This document shows, piece after piece, positions 1 to 7,286 of a stretch of 15,205 nt of DNA. Numbering within the stretch: position 1 is the first letter of the stretch; the number at the start of each line of letters is the position of its first letter. The position numbers were made by a program, and so were the translations under genes. Under the pieces are notes generated by a model. The model ran no database searches. It was given only the letters and a program-made list of their open reading frames with translations, and was not told the DNA's origin. The stretch spans positions 1-15,205 of the forward strand of contig CAZMRK010000465.1 of NCBI GenBank assembly GCA_964568355.1. The letters are read 5' to 3'. This DNA comes from JAJPJX01 sp964568355. GTDB taxonomy: Bacteria; Acidobacteriota; Terriglobia; Bryobacterales; Bryobacteraceae.

Positions 1-3000
1 TTCTCGCCCACTAGCGGGAAATCTTTCAGGACGGAGAGGTCCCACTGGCTGAAGCCGGGCCCTCGCCAGTTCGGGAACGTACTGGGTGCATCGCCGATTT
101 CAAAACCCTGGCTGAGCCGGAAGGCCTGCGGGTTCATATAGAGCTGCATATTGGAAGAGCCTTCGAGCGCGGCGTGTCCGTCCGTGGTGAAGCCGAACGG
201 CTGGCGCGGCGACACGATTACGGGGCGAACTCCGCGCGACTGGCCGATGTTGTACCACTGCATCGTGCCGGCCACGACCATAATCGGCTGCCCGCTGCGG
301 AATGTGGTGGTTCCGGCGACACGCCATCCCCCAACCACGCCGTTGAGTACTTTTCCCCCCGCGCCTTGGGGATTGGTCAGGAGTCTTCTCCCTTTGCCCA
401 CGGGAAGCTCCCACGAGTAGTTCAGGACGACCCGGTGGGTCATGTCCGTAGGGGCGATTCCGTAGATGTCCTTGAAGCCGAGACCGGCCTGAGGAGCCGC
501 CTGCTGGTCGGGACCCTGTCCATAGCGGTAATCGATGCTGCCGACATCCTGCAGCATCTTGGAGATGGTGTAGTTGAACAGGAGGCTGAAGCCCTGCCCA
601 AAGCGATGCTCGGCTTGAAAATAGGCCGAGTAGTAGTTCGAGGTGCCCAGCGGTTCGCCCATGGTCCAGGCCTCGTACCAGAAGGGCTCTCGCGCGTAAA
701 TGCGGCCGAAGGGTACCGTTGGGCCTCCCGTGCCCAGAGTGGGCGCGATTTGCCCGTAGATCGGGTTGGGCACCGGCACGTTGAGCGCGGAGGCGTAGGG
801 GCTGAGGATGTGGTAGGCATCGGGCAGGATGTGCTCGCCTTTGCCCACCCAGAACGGGAGGTCGCGGCCCAGATTGGCATTGAAGTTCACTTCGAATACC
901 CAGGACTTGTTGGAGCTTCCGACTTCGCGCTGGAGGCCGAACTGGACCACATGTTCGTATCCGGGGTATTGGTTCCAGGCATTGGCAATGAACCAGTTCC
1001 CCACCAGGCTGTTGTTTACCGCAGTCACGTCGCGGCTGACAAAGGGACTGGCCACATAGCCGACTCCGCCGGGCATCGGCTGGGTGAACGTCAAGGGAAA
1101 GGTCAGGCCGTTATCGGGGCTGCCGCCTTGCAGGAACCGAGCGAAGTCGCCGTAGCCGACATTCCATGGCGCGCCGTTCAGAAACGAGCCGCCGGTGGTG
1201 GTCAGCCAGTTCATCCCGTAGCCTGCGCGGAGCACGGTTTTCGGAAGGAACTGCCAGGCCACTCCGACGCGGGGGGCGAAGTGCGTGGTATAGGTCTCCT
1301 GCGAGGCCCGCCCCGGGTATTCCTTGGAGCCGAGTACGGCCACGCGGCCCAGCTCGTAGCCCTGCGTCAGCCAGTCCGGCTTGGGAGGTCCGCCCGTGAC
1401 ACCGGCAGTTGCGAGGACGTTGTCGTAACTCCAGCCCGGGCTCGGCGTGACCGGCCAATGGTAGGTCTTGTCCCACCAGATCTGGCGGTCGTAGCGCTCC
1501 GTGCGCGGGGGTTCGAAGTCATAGCGCACGCCGAGGTTCAGGGTCAGTTTCTTGTTTACTTTGATATCGTCCTGCACGTAAGCGCCGTGATAGGTTTGCA
1601 GCGAGGCCGGGCCGGCCAACTGCGTGCCATCGCCCCAGTTCACATAGCCCATGAGCCAGCTCGCAAATCCCGTGCCGGTGGTAGGTGTATCGAAATACTG
1701 GGACGTAATGGTGCGGTCGCTGGACATTTCGAGGTTGCCGCCGGTCGTGGTATTGGCATAATAGCGGCGGTGCTCGTAGCCGACCTTGATGGTGTGCTTG
1801 CCAAAGAGCTTTTGCAGCGAAATCACGCCGCTGTAATTGGTTTCATGCGCGTCGTTGGCGCTGCCGCCGCCCAGGGTGGTGATGGAGTCGTTGGTGGCGA
1901 TGGACGGAACCCGGTTTTGGGTCGTCCCCAGCAGGTTGAGCATCAAGGGTGTCAGACCCCAGCCCGACGAATCGGCAATTACCGAGTTGCCGCTCAGGAC
2001 CACGGAGCGAACGGCTCCCAGGCGGACGCTTAGTATGGTGGTCGGGCTGAGCGTGTAGGAGTGTTCCAGAGTGATGGTCTTCGCGCTCTTCGTATTTGAG
2101 GTCGCGGCCTGCATCGGCGAGAGCCAGCGAGGGGTGGCGGAATTCGCGTCAAACTCGATGAACGAGAAATGGGTGGTCTGCTTCGAGCTCCAGTTCTCGT
2201 CCAGCCGGCCGGTCCAGCGGTCGTTGGTATTCGTATTCGTGGTGGAGCCGATATAGTTCTGGTCGTGGCTGGATCCGGCCTGAGCCGGTTTGTTGGGTTC
2301 GGGGTAGAAACCGAGATAGATCTTCGACAAGGGGTTGAAGCGCGACTGCGGGATTTGGTTTCCGGGGAATGCCTGGCGCACTACGCGGCCGTCTGCGCCC
2401 ACCGCTCCGGTGAGCGGGTCGAAGATCTGAACGGGCTTACCCTGATCGATCAGGCTCTGCGAGAAATCGCCCTGACGCTCCAGAGCGGTAGGAACTCCGG
2501 CGGTAACCGCGTTGCTGCCCGAACTGTTGCGATAGCCTTCGTAGTTCAGGAAGAAGAAGGTTTTGTCCTTACCTTTGTAAATCTTGGGGATCCAGACGGG
2601 CCCGCCGATCGAACCGCCGAAGACGTTGTCGTGAAAGACGCCCTTCGGGGATCCAAAACGGTTGGAGTTCCAGTCGTTGGCATTCAGCTTGTCATTGCGG
2701 AAAAACTCATACGCCGATCCATGGAATTCGTTGGTGCCCGAGCGGGTCACCACGGTAACCGCGCCGCCGGAAAGCCGGCCGTACTCCGCCGAGAGTCCGT
2801 TGGTCAGCACTTTGAACTCCCCGACCGCCTCCATGCCGGGGACGGATGGGGGAACTTCGTGGAGATAGCCGGTGGTGACGGGGACGCCGTCGACGAAGTA
2901 TTCGGCCTGGGCCGTGCGGCCTCCGTTGATGCGGAAGTCCGTGTCATGGCCTTGCTGCTCGGAGGTTCCGTTTACGTTAGGGGTGAGCAGCGCAAATGCT

Positions 3001-3455
3001 AACGGATTTCGGTTATATTGCGGCAGTTCGGAAATGCGCCGGTTGTCGATCACCAGGCCGGACTGCACATCCTCGGTGCGCAGCAGCGGGGCTTCGCCGG
3101 TCACCGTGACGCGCTCGCTCTGCGAACCCACTTCCATGGCCACATCAATCGAGATGTGGTCGCCGACGCGCAGCACGATACCGCTGCGCTCGAAGTTCTT
3201 CATGCCGGAGAACTCGGTGGTCATGGTGTAGCTGCCGGGGATGAGGTTGGGGATCGTGTAAAGGCCCTCGCCGTTTGTCTGGGTGGAGCGAGTGACATTA
3301 GTGTCGATATTTTGCGCCGATATTTTTGCGCCGGGGATGATCGATCCGCTGGAGTCGGTCACCTTTCCGCTGATCGTTGCGCTTGCAGACTGGCCATACG
3401 TGGCTGCGGCCACTAAGATGCAAATTGCCAATGCAAGACAACCGCTCTTAAGCAT
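1..3455 (-). CDS. Oar-like TonB-dependent receptor with carboxypeptidase-regulatory-like domain (3' partial)
   Basis: This is an outer-membrane TonB-dependent transporter or adhesin of the giant Oar-like class; 1151 residues are visible and the reading frame runs off the left edge without a stop. Residues 1-22 form a signal peptide (MLKSG..ILVAAATYG). Residues 26-110 are a carboxypeptidase-regulatory-like beta-sandwich (ISGKVTDSSGS, then NGEGLYTIPNLIPGSY). The plug domain runs from about 115 to 245 and ends in SGTNEFHGSAYEFFRND. The barrel follows, with FGGSIGGPVWIPK and FFFLNYEGYR, motifs typical of acidobacterial receptors. Near the edge WDLSVLKDFPLVGE resembles the last barrel strands, so I estimate only 40-60 residues are missing. 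The start is set by AAAAGGAG six bases upstream (3462-3469 on the plus-strand numbering). The gene is divergent from a GH1 glycosidase, which suggests glycoside uptake, but the substrate cannot be read from the sequence. Confidence 0.93.
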   Translation of the reverse strand, partial: MLKSGCLALAICILVAAATYGQSASATISGKVTDSSGSIIPGAKISAQNIDTNVTRSTQTNGEGLYTIPNLIPGSYTMTTEFSGMKNFERSGIVLRVGDHISIDVAMEVGSQSERVTVTGEAPLLRTEDVQSGLVIDNRRISELPQYNRNPLAFALLTPNVNGTSEQQGHDTDFRINGGRTAQAEYFVDGVPVTTGYLHEVPPSVPGMEAVGEFKVLTNGLSAEYGRLSGGAVTVVTRSGTNEFHGSAYEFFRNDKLNANDWNSNRFGSPKGVFHDNVFGGSIGGPVWIPKIYKGKDKTFFFLNYEGYRNSSGSNAVTAGVPTALERQGDFSQSLIDQGKPVQIFDPLTGAVGADGRVVRQAFPGNQIPQSRFNPLSKIYLGFYPEPNKPAQAGSSHDQNYIGSTTNTNTNDRWTGRLDENWSSKQTTHFSFIEFDANSATPRWLSPMQAATSNTKSAKTITLEHSYTLSPTTILSVRLGAVRSVVLSGNSVIADSSGWGLTPLMLNLLGTTQNRVPSIATNDSITTLGGGSANDAHETNYSGVISLQKLFGKHTIKVGYEHRRYYANTTTGGNLEMSSDRTITSQYFDTPTTGTGFASWLMGYVNWGDGTQLAGPASLQTYHGAYVQDDIKVNKKLTLNLGVRYDFEPPRTERYDRQIWWDKTYHWPVTPSPGWSYDNVLATAGVTGGPPKPDWLTQGYELGRVAVLGSKEYPGRASQETYTTHFAPRVGVAWQFLPKTVLRAGYGMNWLTTTGGSFLNGAPWNVGYGDFARFLQGGSPDNGLTFPLTFTQPMPGGVGYVASPFVSRDVTAVNNSLVGNWFIANAWNQYPGYEHVVQFGLQREVGSSNKSWVFEVNFNANLGRDLPFWVGKGEHILPDAYHILSPYASALNVPVPNPIYGQIAPTLGTGGPTVPFGRIYAREPFWYEAWTMGEPLGTSNYYSAYFQAEHRFGQGFSLLFNYTISKMLQDVGSIDYRYGQGPDQQAAPQAGLGFKDIYGIAPTDMTHRVVLNYSWELPVGKGRRLLTNPQGAGGKVLNGVVGGWRVAGTTTFRSGQPIMVVAGTMQWYNIGQSRGVRPVIVSPRQPFGFTTDGHAALEGSSNMQLYMNPQAFRLSQGFEIGDAPSTFPNWRGPGFSQWDLSVLKDFPLVGE

Positions 3456-3509
3456 CTCTTGCTCCTTTTCGTATCGAGGACTTGTTTTAGGGACCCGAAA
3501 TTCCCGCCA

Positions 3510-3515
3510 AGTATA
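3510..3515 (-). promoter_or_regulatory. Candidate -10 box for the receptor gene
   Basis: On the minus strand the hexamer reads TATACT, preceded by TG one base further upstream (ATGTATACT). That would give an untranslated leader of roughly 45-50 bases including the strong ribosome binding site. No good TTGACA-like -35 is visible at the expected distance; the region there is instead occupied by an inverted repeat at 3536-3552. Assignment is by motif only. Confidence 0.35.
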
Positions 3516-3535
3516 CATCGAAATGAATAGCGAAG

Positions 3536-3552
3536 GTAGACTCGGCGTCTAC
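3536..3552. promoter_or_regulatory. Inverted repeat over the receptor -35 region, possible operator
   Basis: GTAGAC-TCGGC-GTCTAC is a perfect 6-bp inverted repeat with a 5-bp centre. It lies where the -35 element of the receptor promoter would be, about 20 bases upstream of the TATACT box. The placement suits a repressor or an activator operator, but no regulator gene is present in the window and no binding protein can be named. Confidence 0.35.
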
Positions 3553-3587
3553 TCAATGTATGCAATTCCGAGGTAAGCCAATCAGGC

Positions 3588-3638
3588 GAATTCCTCAGGG
3601 GCGCTGGGAATTCTTCCGCCCGCGCGGCGGAATTTCCG
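3588..3638. promoter_or_regulatory. Cluster of adjacent dyads upstream of the GH1 gene
   Basis: Three dyads lie side by side. GAATTCC (3588-3594) pairs with GGAATTC (3607-3613) across 12 bases. TTCCGCC (3614-3620) pairs with GGCGGAA (3626-3632) across 5 bases. CGGAA-T-TTCCG (3628-3638) overlaps the second and covers the -35 position of the GH1 promoter candidate. They could be operators for a transcription factor, or hairpins in a transcript entering from upstream. There is no T-tract, so a terminator is less likely. Confidence 0.35.
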
Positions 3639-3654
3639 GGCCTTAGCGCCGCGC

Positions 3655-3660
3655 TATGAT
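3655..3660 (+). promoter_or_regulatory. Candidate -10 box (TATGAT) directly before the GH1 start
   Basis: TATGAT matches five of six bases of the sigma-70 -10 consensus and ends six bases before the GH1 start codon. If used, transcription would begin at or next to the ATG and the mRNA would be leaderless, which fits the absence of any Shine-Dalgarno sequence there. The hexamer at the -35 distance (ATTTCC) is poor. Confidence 0.35.
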
Positions 3661-3666
3661 TCGGAT

Positions 3667-5121
3667 ATGCGGATCGATTTTCCGACGCGACGCGGCTTCG
3701 CCAAGATCTCCGGGGCGGGCGCATTGGGGCTTTCGGCCGGCCCTCTGTCCTCTGCCGCTCCGGCCGCTGCAGGTTCCGGCGGCTATTGCCGATTTCCCCC
3801 ATCGTTCCTCTGGGGCTGCGCCACGGCCTCCTACCAGGTGGAGGGCGCGGCCGCCGAAGATGGGCGCAAGCCCTCGGTCTGGGACACCTACGCGCGCCAG
3901 CCCGGGCGTGTGGCGCAAGGACAGACCGGAGACGTGGCCACCGATTCCTATCATCGCTACAAGGAAGACATCCGGCTGCTCAAGTGGCTGGGGGTGAAGA
4001 TGTACCGCTTCTCGATCGCCTGGCCGCGCGTCTTTCCCGACGGGTTCGGGCAGCCGAATGAAAAGGGCATTGCGTATTATGAGCGGCTGGTCGATGAACT
4101 GCGCGCCAATGGCATCGAGCCCTATGCCACGCTGTTCCACTGGGACCTGCCGCAGGCCATGGAAGACCGCTTCGGAGGCTGGCAGTCGCGCGAAACGTCG
4201 CGGCATTTCGCCGATTACGCGACCTTCGTCACGAAGCGGCTCTCCGACCGCGTCACGCACTTTTTCACCATCAACGAATTTTCCTGCTATACCAACGAGG
4301 GCTATGGCTCCGGCACGAAGGCGCCCGGCAAAAAGCTGCCCGTCCGCGGCCTCAACCAGGTGCGTCACAACGCGGTGCTGGGCCACGGGCTGGCGGCCCA
4401 GGCGATCCGCGCCGCCGCCCGCAAGCCGGTACAGGTTGGCCTGGCGGAGAATTCCAGTATTTGCGTACCGGTGATCGAGACCTCCGCCCACATCGCCGCG
4501 GCTCGCAGCGCCATGCGGGAGCTAAACGCCCCGTTCCTCACCGCGATCCTGGAGGGCAAATACACCGACCGCTATCTTTCCACCGCGGGCAAAGATGCGC
4601 CGCAATTTACGGCCCAGGAGATGAAGACGATTGCCACTCCGCTCGACTTCCTGGGATTGAATTGCTATTCGCCCACCTACATCCGAGCCGATGGCGCTTC
4701 CTTCGCCCAGATTCCGCATCCGCCCTCCTATCCGCACATGGCGTCGCCGTGGCTCTTTTTCGGACCACAGATTCTCTACTGGGCCCCGCGCCATGCCAAG
4801 GAGATCTGGGGCGTGAAGAAAGTCCTGATTACCGAAAACGGCTGCTCTTCCACCGACCAGCCCGCCGCGGACGGTCACATTTACGATACCGATCGCGTCA
4901 TGTATGTGCGCAATCACCTGATCCAGGCCCATCGGGCGGTCAGCGAGGGATGGCCGCTGGCGGGATATTTTCTCTGGAGTTTGATGGACAATTTCGAGTG
5001 GACGGATGGTTATACGAAGCGCTTCGGGGCCTTTTACGTGGATTTTCCAACCCAGAAGCGCACGCCGAAATTGACAGCGGAGTTTTATCGGGAAGTGATC
5101 GCCCGCAACGCCCTGGCCTGA
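3667..5121 (+). CDS. Tat-exported family 1 glycoside hydrolase (beta-glucosidase type)
   Basis: This 484-residue protein is a retaining GH1 enzyme that would cleave beta-linked glucosides or related sugars. Residues 7-35 look like a twin-arginine signal (TRRGFAKIS, then a small hydrophobic stretch ending in PAAA), so it should act outside the cytoplasm, whereas most bacterial GH1 enzymes are cytoplasmic. Sugar-binding positions of the family are present: Q57 in ASYQVEG, H158-W159 in LFHWDLP, and E444-W445 in NFEW. The nucleophile is E390 in ITENG. The acid/base glutamate is E204, but its motif reads TINEF instead of the usual T-x-N-E-P. Length minus the signal is normal for the family. The start is chosen because it places the Tat motif at the extreme N-terminus; no Shine-Dalgarno sequence is visible. 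It is divergent from the TonB receptor and 61 bp upstream of the thioredoxin-domain gene. Exact substrate is unknown. Confidence 0.93.
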   Translation: MRIDFPTRRGFAKISGAGALGLSAGPLSSAAPAAAGSGGYCRFPPSFLWGCATASYQVEGAAAEDGRKPSVWDTYARQPGRVAQGQTGDVATDSYHRYKEDIRLLKWLGVKMYRFSIAWPRVFPDGFGQPNEKGIAYYERLVDELRANGIEPYATLFHWDLPQAMEDRFGGWQSRETSRHFADYATFVTKRLSDRVTHFFTINEFSCYTNEGYGSGTKAPGKKLPVRGLNQVRHNAVLGHGLAAQAIRAAARKPVQVGLAENSSICVPVIETSAHIAAARSAMRELNAPFLTAILEGKYTDRYLSTAGKDAPQFTAQEMKTIATPLDFLGLNCYSPTYIRADGASFAQIPHPPSYPHMASPWLFFGPQILYWAPRHAKEIWGVKKVLITENGCSSTDQPAADGHIYDTDRVMYVRNHLIQAHRAVSEGWPLAGYFLWSLMDNFEWTDGYTKRFGAFYVDFPTQKRTPKLTAEFYREVIARNALA

Positions 5122-5182
5122 ACGAAAAATCTGCACATTCCGGCGGCCCGGGACGTCAGTTACGGGCAGAGCAGGAGGGTTC

Positions 5183-7282
5183 ATGCGATTGTGTGCCTTG
5201 TTGCTGGCCGGCTGGATTGCCGCGGGAATCGGCGAGGCACAGACCTCTTTCCCCTGTGAAGCAAGCCCGGAGGTGCGCCGGGCGCTGGATGCGCTGCCGG
5301 ATCCCCTGGACACGGATTTTCGGATTCCGTTCGACGAGCGTCTTCGGCCCATCCGGGAGCTGGCTCAAAGGTACCCCCGGGACCTGTTCGTGCTCCAGCG
5401 GTATCAGGATTCCTTCTGGCGCAATGCCGCGCAATACCAGGAGTTCGACCGGGCTTTCGCCCTCTATCGCACCCGGCCGCAGGACCCGGTATACCGTTAT
5501 CTGGCGGCCCGGCTGACCGGACGATCGCGTCCGGTCACCGCGGCGGCCCAACTGGAGCAATTGAGCGCCGAGGAGCCTGGGTTTCCGCAACCGCACCTGG
5601 CCCTGGTGGAACTGACCGACCGCCCGAGCGGACGCGACGCGGCCGCTGCCGAGCGTCACCTGCGTGCCTACCTGGCCGCCTGCCCCGACAACCTCGAAGG
5701 CTATGCGCAGTTGCGCCTGATCTCGGATCCAGCCATGCTGCGCAGCGGCGCCGTCAAATTCCGGGCACTGCTCCAGGGCAGGCAGACAAGTGCGACGCTT
5801 CGCCTGTGGCGTACGCTGTGGGACCTGGAATTCCGCGCGGCTCCGCCGGACCAGCAGGAAGCAGCGCGCCAGCGCGTCCTGGAGGACGTGGAAGCTCTGC
5901 GAAAGCGTCCGCCGGTCGCGACGGCGAGCTGGCATTCTCTTTTTCGCCGCGCTGCGGAGCTCACCCACGATGATTCCATCAGGGACTGGGCAGACCAGGC
6001 CATCCAGAAGCTGTTTCCGCAATCGAGCCTCGCGCTGAATCTCGAAGAGGAGCGCTGGAAGCGGGAGCACCCCGTCGCCGGCCGCACGATGAGCTACGAG
6101 CAGATGGATGCATATCAGGCGCTGGAGAGCGCCCACGTCCAGGAGATGTACCGGAAATGGCCGGGCCAGCCCACCGTCATCTGGCGCGCCTGGCAATATG
6201 CCAACATCGACGACAAGATGCCCCTGGAACGGCGGCTGGCGATCACAGACGACCTCCTCGCCCTGCGGCGCAGATCGCCTGACGCCGGCCTGTCTGTTCC
6301 GCCTGTGGAGACGCAGATGGCCGAACTATATGTCCGGTGGCGGGTGCGTCTGGATCAGGTTCCCGGCCTTCTGGCGGCCGGCATGCGGCAGGTGGCCCTG
6401 CAACAGAAATATCAACTGGATTTGAACGAGATGCCGGAGGAATTCCGCCGGATGCCCCAGCGGGTGGATTGGGAGGAGCTTACCCGCCGCCGGTCGCAGG
6501 TGATCCTGGCGGACTTCTATCTTCAGCAGAAGAACCTAGAACGGGCCCACACTGCCGTCGCCGTGGGACTGGCCGAACTGGAGCCGGGCAAGGAAGGCGA
6601 CCACTGGCACCACGAGTGGCTGGTTCGCCGCGCGCGGCTTGCCGAACTGGAAGGGCATCCGCAAGATGCCCTGGCGCTTTACCGGGAGCACATGGCGCAT
6701 TTTCCGACCCCGGTCCTCGAAGGGCGGCAGGGGATGCAGGAGGTTCGCGAAGAAGTGGCCAGGGCCAGGCAGCTCTATCTGACCACGGGAGGCACTGCGA
6801 ACAAGTGGCTGGAGTGGGTCACCTCCGGACGGCCGCAGCCGTCCGCGGCCGCTCCTCCGGCGCTGGTCTACGAAGCGGCCCTGCCTGATTTCGAAGCCGG
6901 CGACAACTCGGGCAAGGTCTGGCGCCTGGCCAATCTCAAGGGCAAAGCCACCTTCATCGACGTCTGGGCCACCTGGTGCACTCCCTGCCGCGCCCAACAC
7001 GCGGAGTTGCAGAAGCTATACGAGCAACTCCGCTCGCGGCCCAATCTTCAGGTGCTGACTTTCAGCATCGATGACAACAGCTACCTCGTCGAATCGTACC
7101 TGAAAGAACAGCGCTACACGTTCCCGGTCGTCGTCTCCCCGGACCTGGCGGACCGGCTTTTTTCGGTGATTGGCGTTCCTCAGGGCTGGATCATCGATGC
7201 CCGGGGACGCCGGTCCTCCCCGGCGCACCTGATTCGTGCTGACGATATGATCACCGAATTGGAAAAAGCTGCCGCGAAATAG
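5183..7282 (+). CDS. Exported helical-repeat protein with C-terminal TlpA-like thioredoxin domain
   Basis: The 699-residue product has a signal peptide (residues 1-19, ending IGEA before Q20). A long alpha-helical region follows (about 25-550), rich in Leu, Ala, Arg and Glu and resembling degenerate tetratricopeptide-type repeats. A Pro/Ala linker (PQPSAAAPPA) leads to a TlpA/AhpC-type thioredoxin fold from about residue 565 to the end. The active site is WATWCTPC with C599 and C602, and the cis-proline is P666 in IGVPQGW, so the redox centre looks intact. The likely role is thiol-disulfide exchange in the periplasm or on the outer face of the membrane, with the helical part as a partner-binding scaffold; the partner is unknown. 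An AGGAGG motif (5173-5178) four bases before the ATG supports the start. It follows the GH1 gene on the same strand with no terminator seen, so co-transcription is possible. It converges on the next gene with 4 bp between stops. Confidence 0.85.
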   Translation: MRLCALLLAGWIAAGIGEAQTSFPCEASPEVRRALDALPDPLDTDFRIPFDERLRPIRELAQRYPRDLFVLQRYQDSFWRNAAQYQEFDRAFALYRTRPQDPVYRYLAARLTGRSRPVTAAAQLEQLSAEEPGFPQPHLALVELTDRPSGRDAAAAERHLRAYLAACPDNLEGYAQLRLISDPAMLRSGAVKFRALLQGRQTSATLRLWRTLWDLEFRAAPPDQQEAARQRVLEDVEALRKRPPVATASWHSLFRRAAELTHDDSIRDWADQAIQKLFPQSSLALNLEEERWKREHPVAGRTMSYEQMDAYQALESAHVQEMYRKWPGQPTVIWRAWQYANIDDKMPLERRLAITDDLLALRRRSPDAGLSVPPVETQMAELYVRWRVRLDQVPGLLAAGMRQVALQQKYQLDLNEMPEEFRRMPQRVDWEELTRRRSQVILADFYLQQKNLERAHTAVAVGLAELEPGKEGDHWHHEWLVRRARLAELEGHPQDALALYREHMAHFPTPVLEGRQGMQEVREEVARARQLYLTTGGTANKWLEWVTSGRPQPSAAAPPALVYEAALPDFEAGDNSGKVWRLANLKGKATFIDVWATWCTPCRAQHAELQKLYEQLRSRPNLQVLTFSIDDNSYLVESYLKEQRYTFPVVVSPDLADRLFSVIGVPQGWIIDARGRRSSPAHLIRADDMITELEKAAAK

Positions 7283-7286
7283 CGTG

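Noticed and set aside
174..2033. Long 619-codon open frame on the plus strand
   Set aside because: It lies antisense to the receptor gene, whose translation matches a known family throughout; the frame is open because of GC-rich codon bias and its product is Arg/Gly/Val-rich with no domain.
2169..3002. 277-codon plus-strand open frame
   Set aside because: Antisense to the receptor plug and early barrel; no family resemblance.
4461..5516. 351-codon plus-strand open frame overlapping the GH1 and thioredoxin-domain genes
   Set aside because: It is out of frame with two well-supported genes and its product is low-complexity Arg/Gly/Ser-rich.
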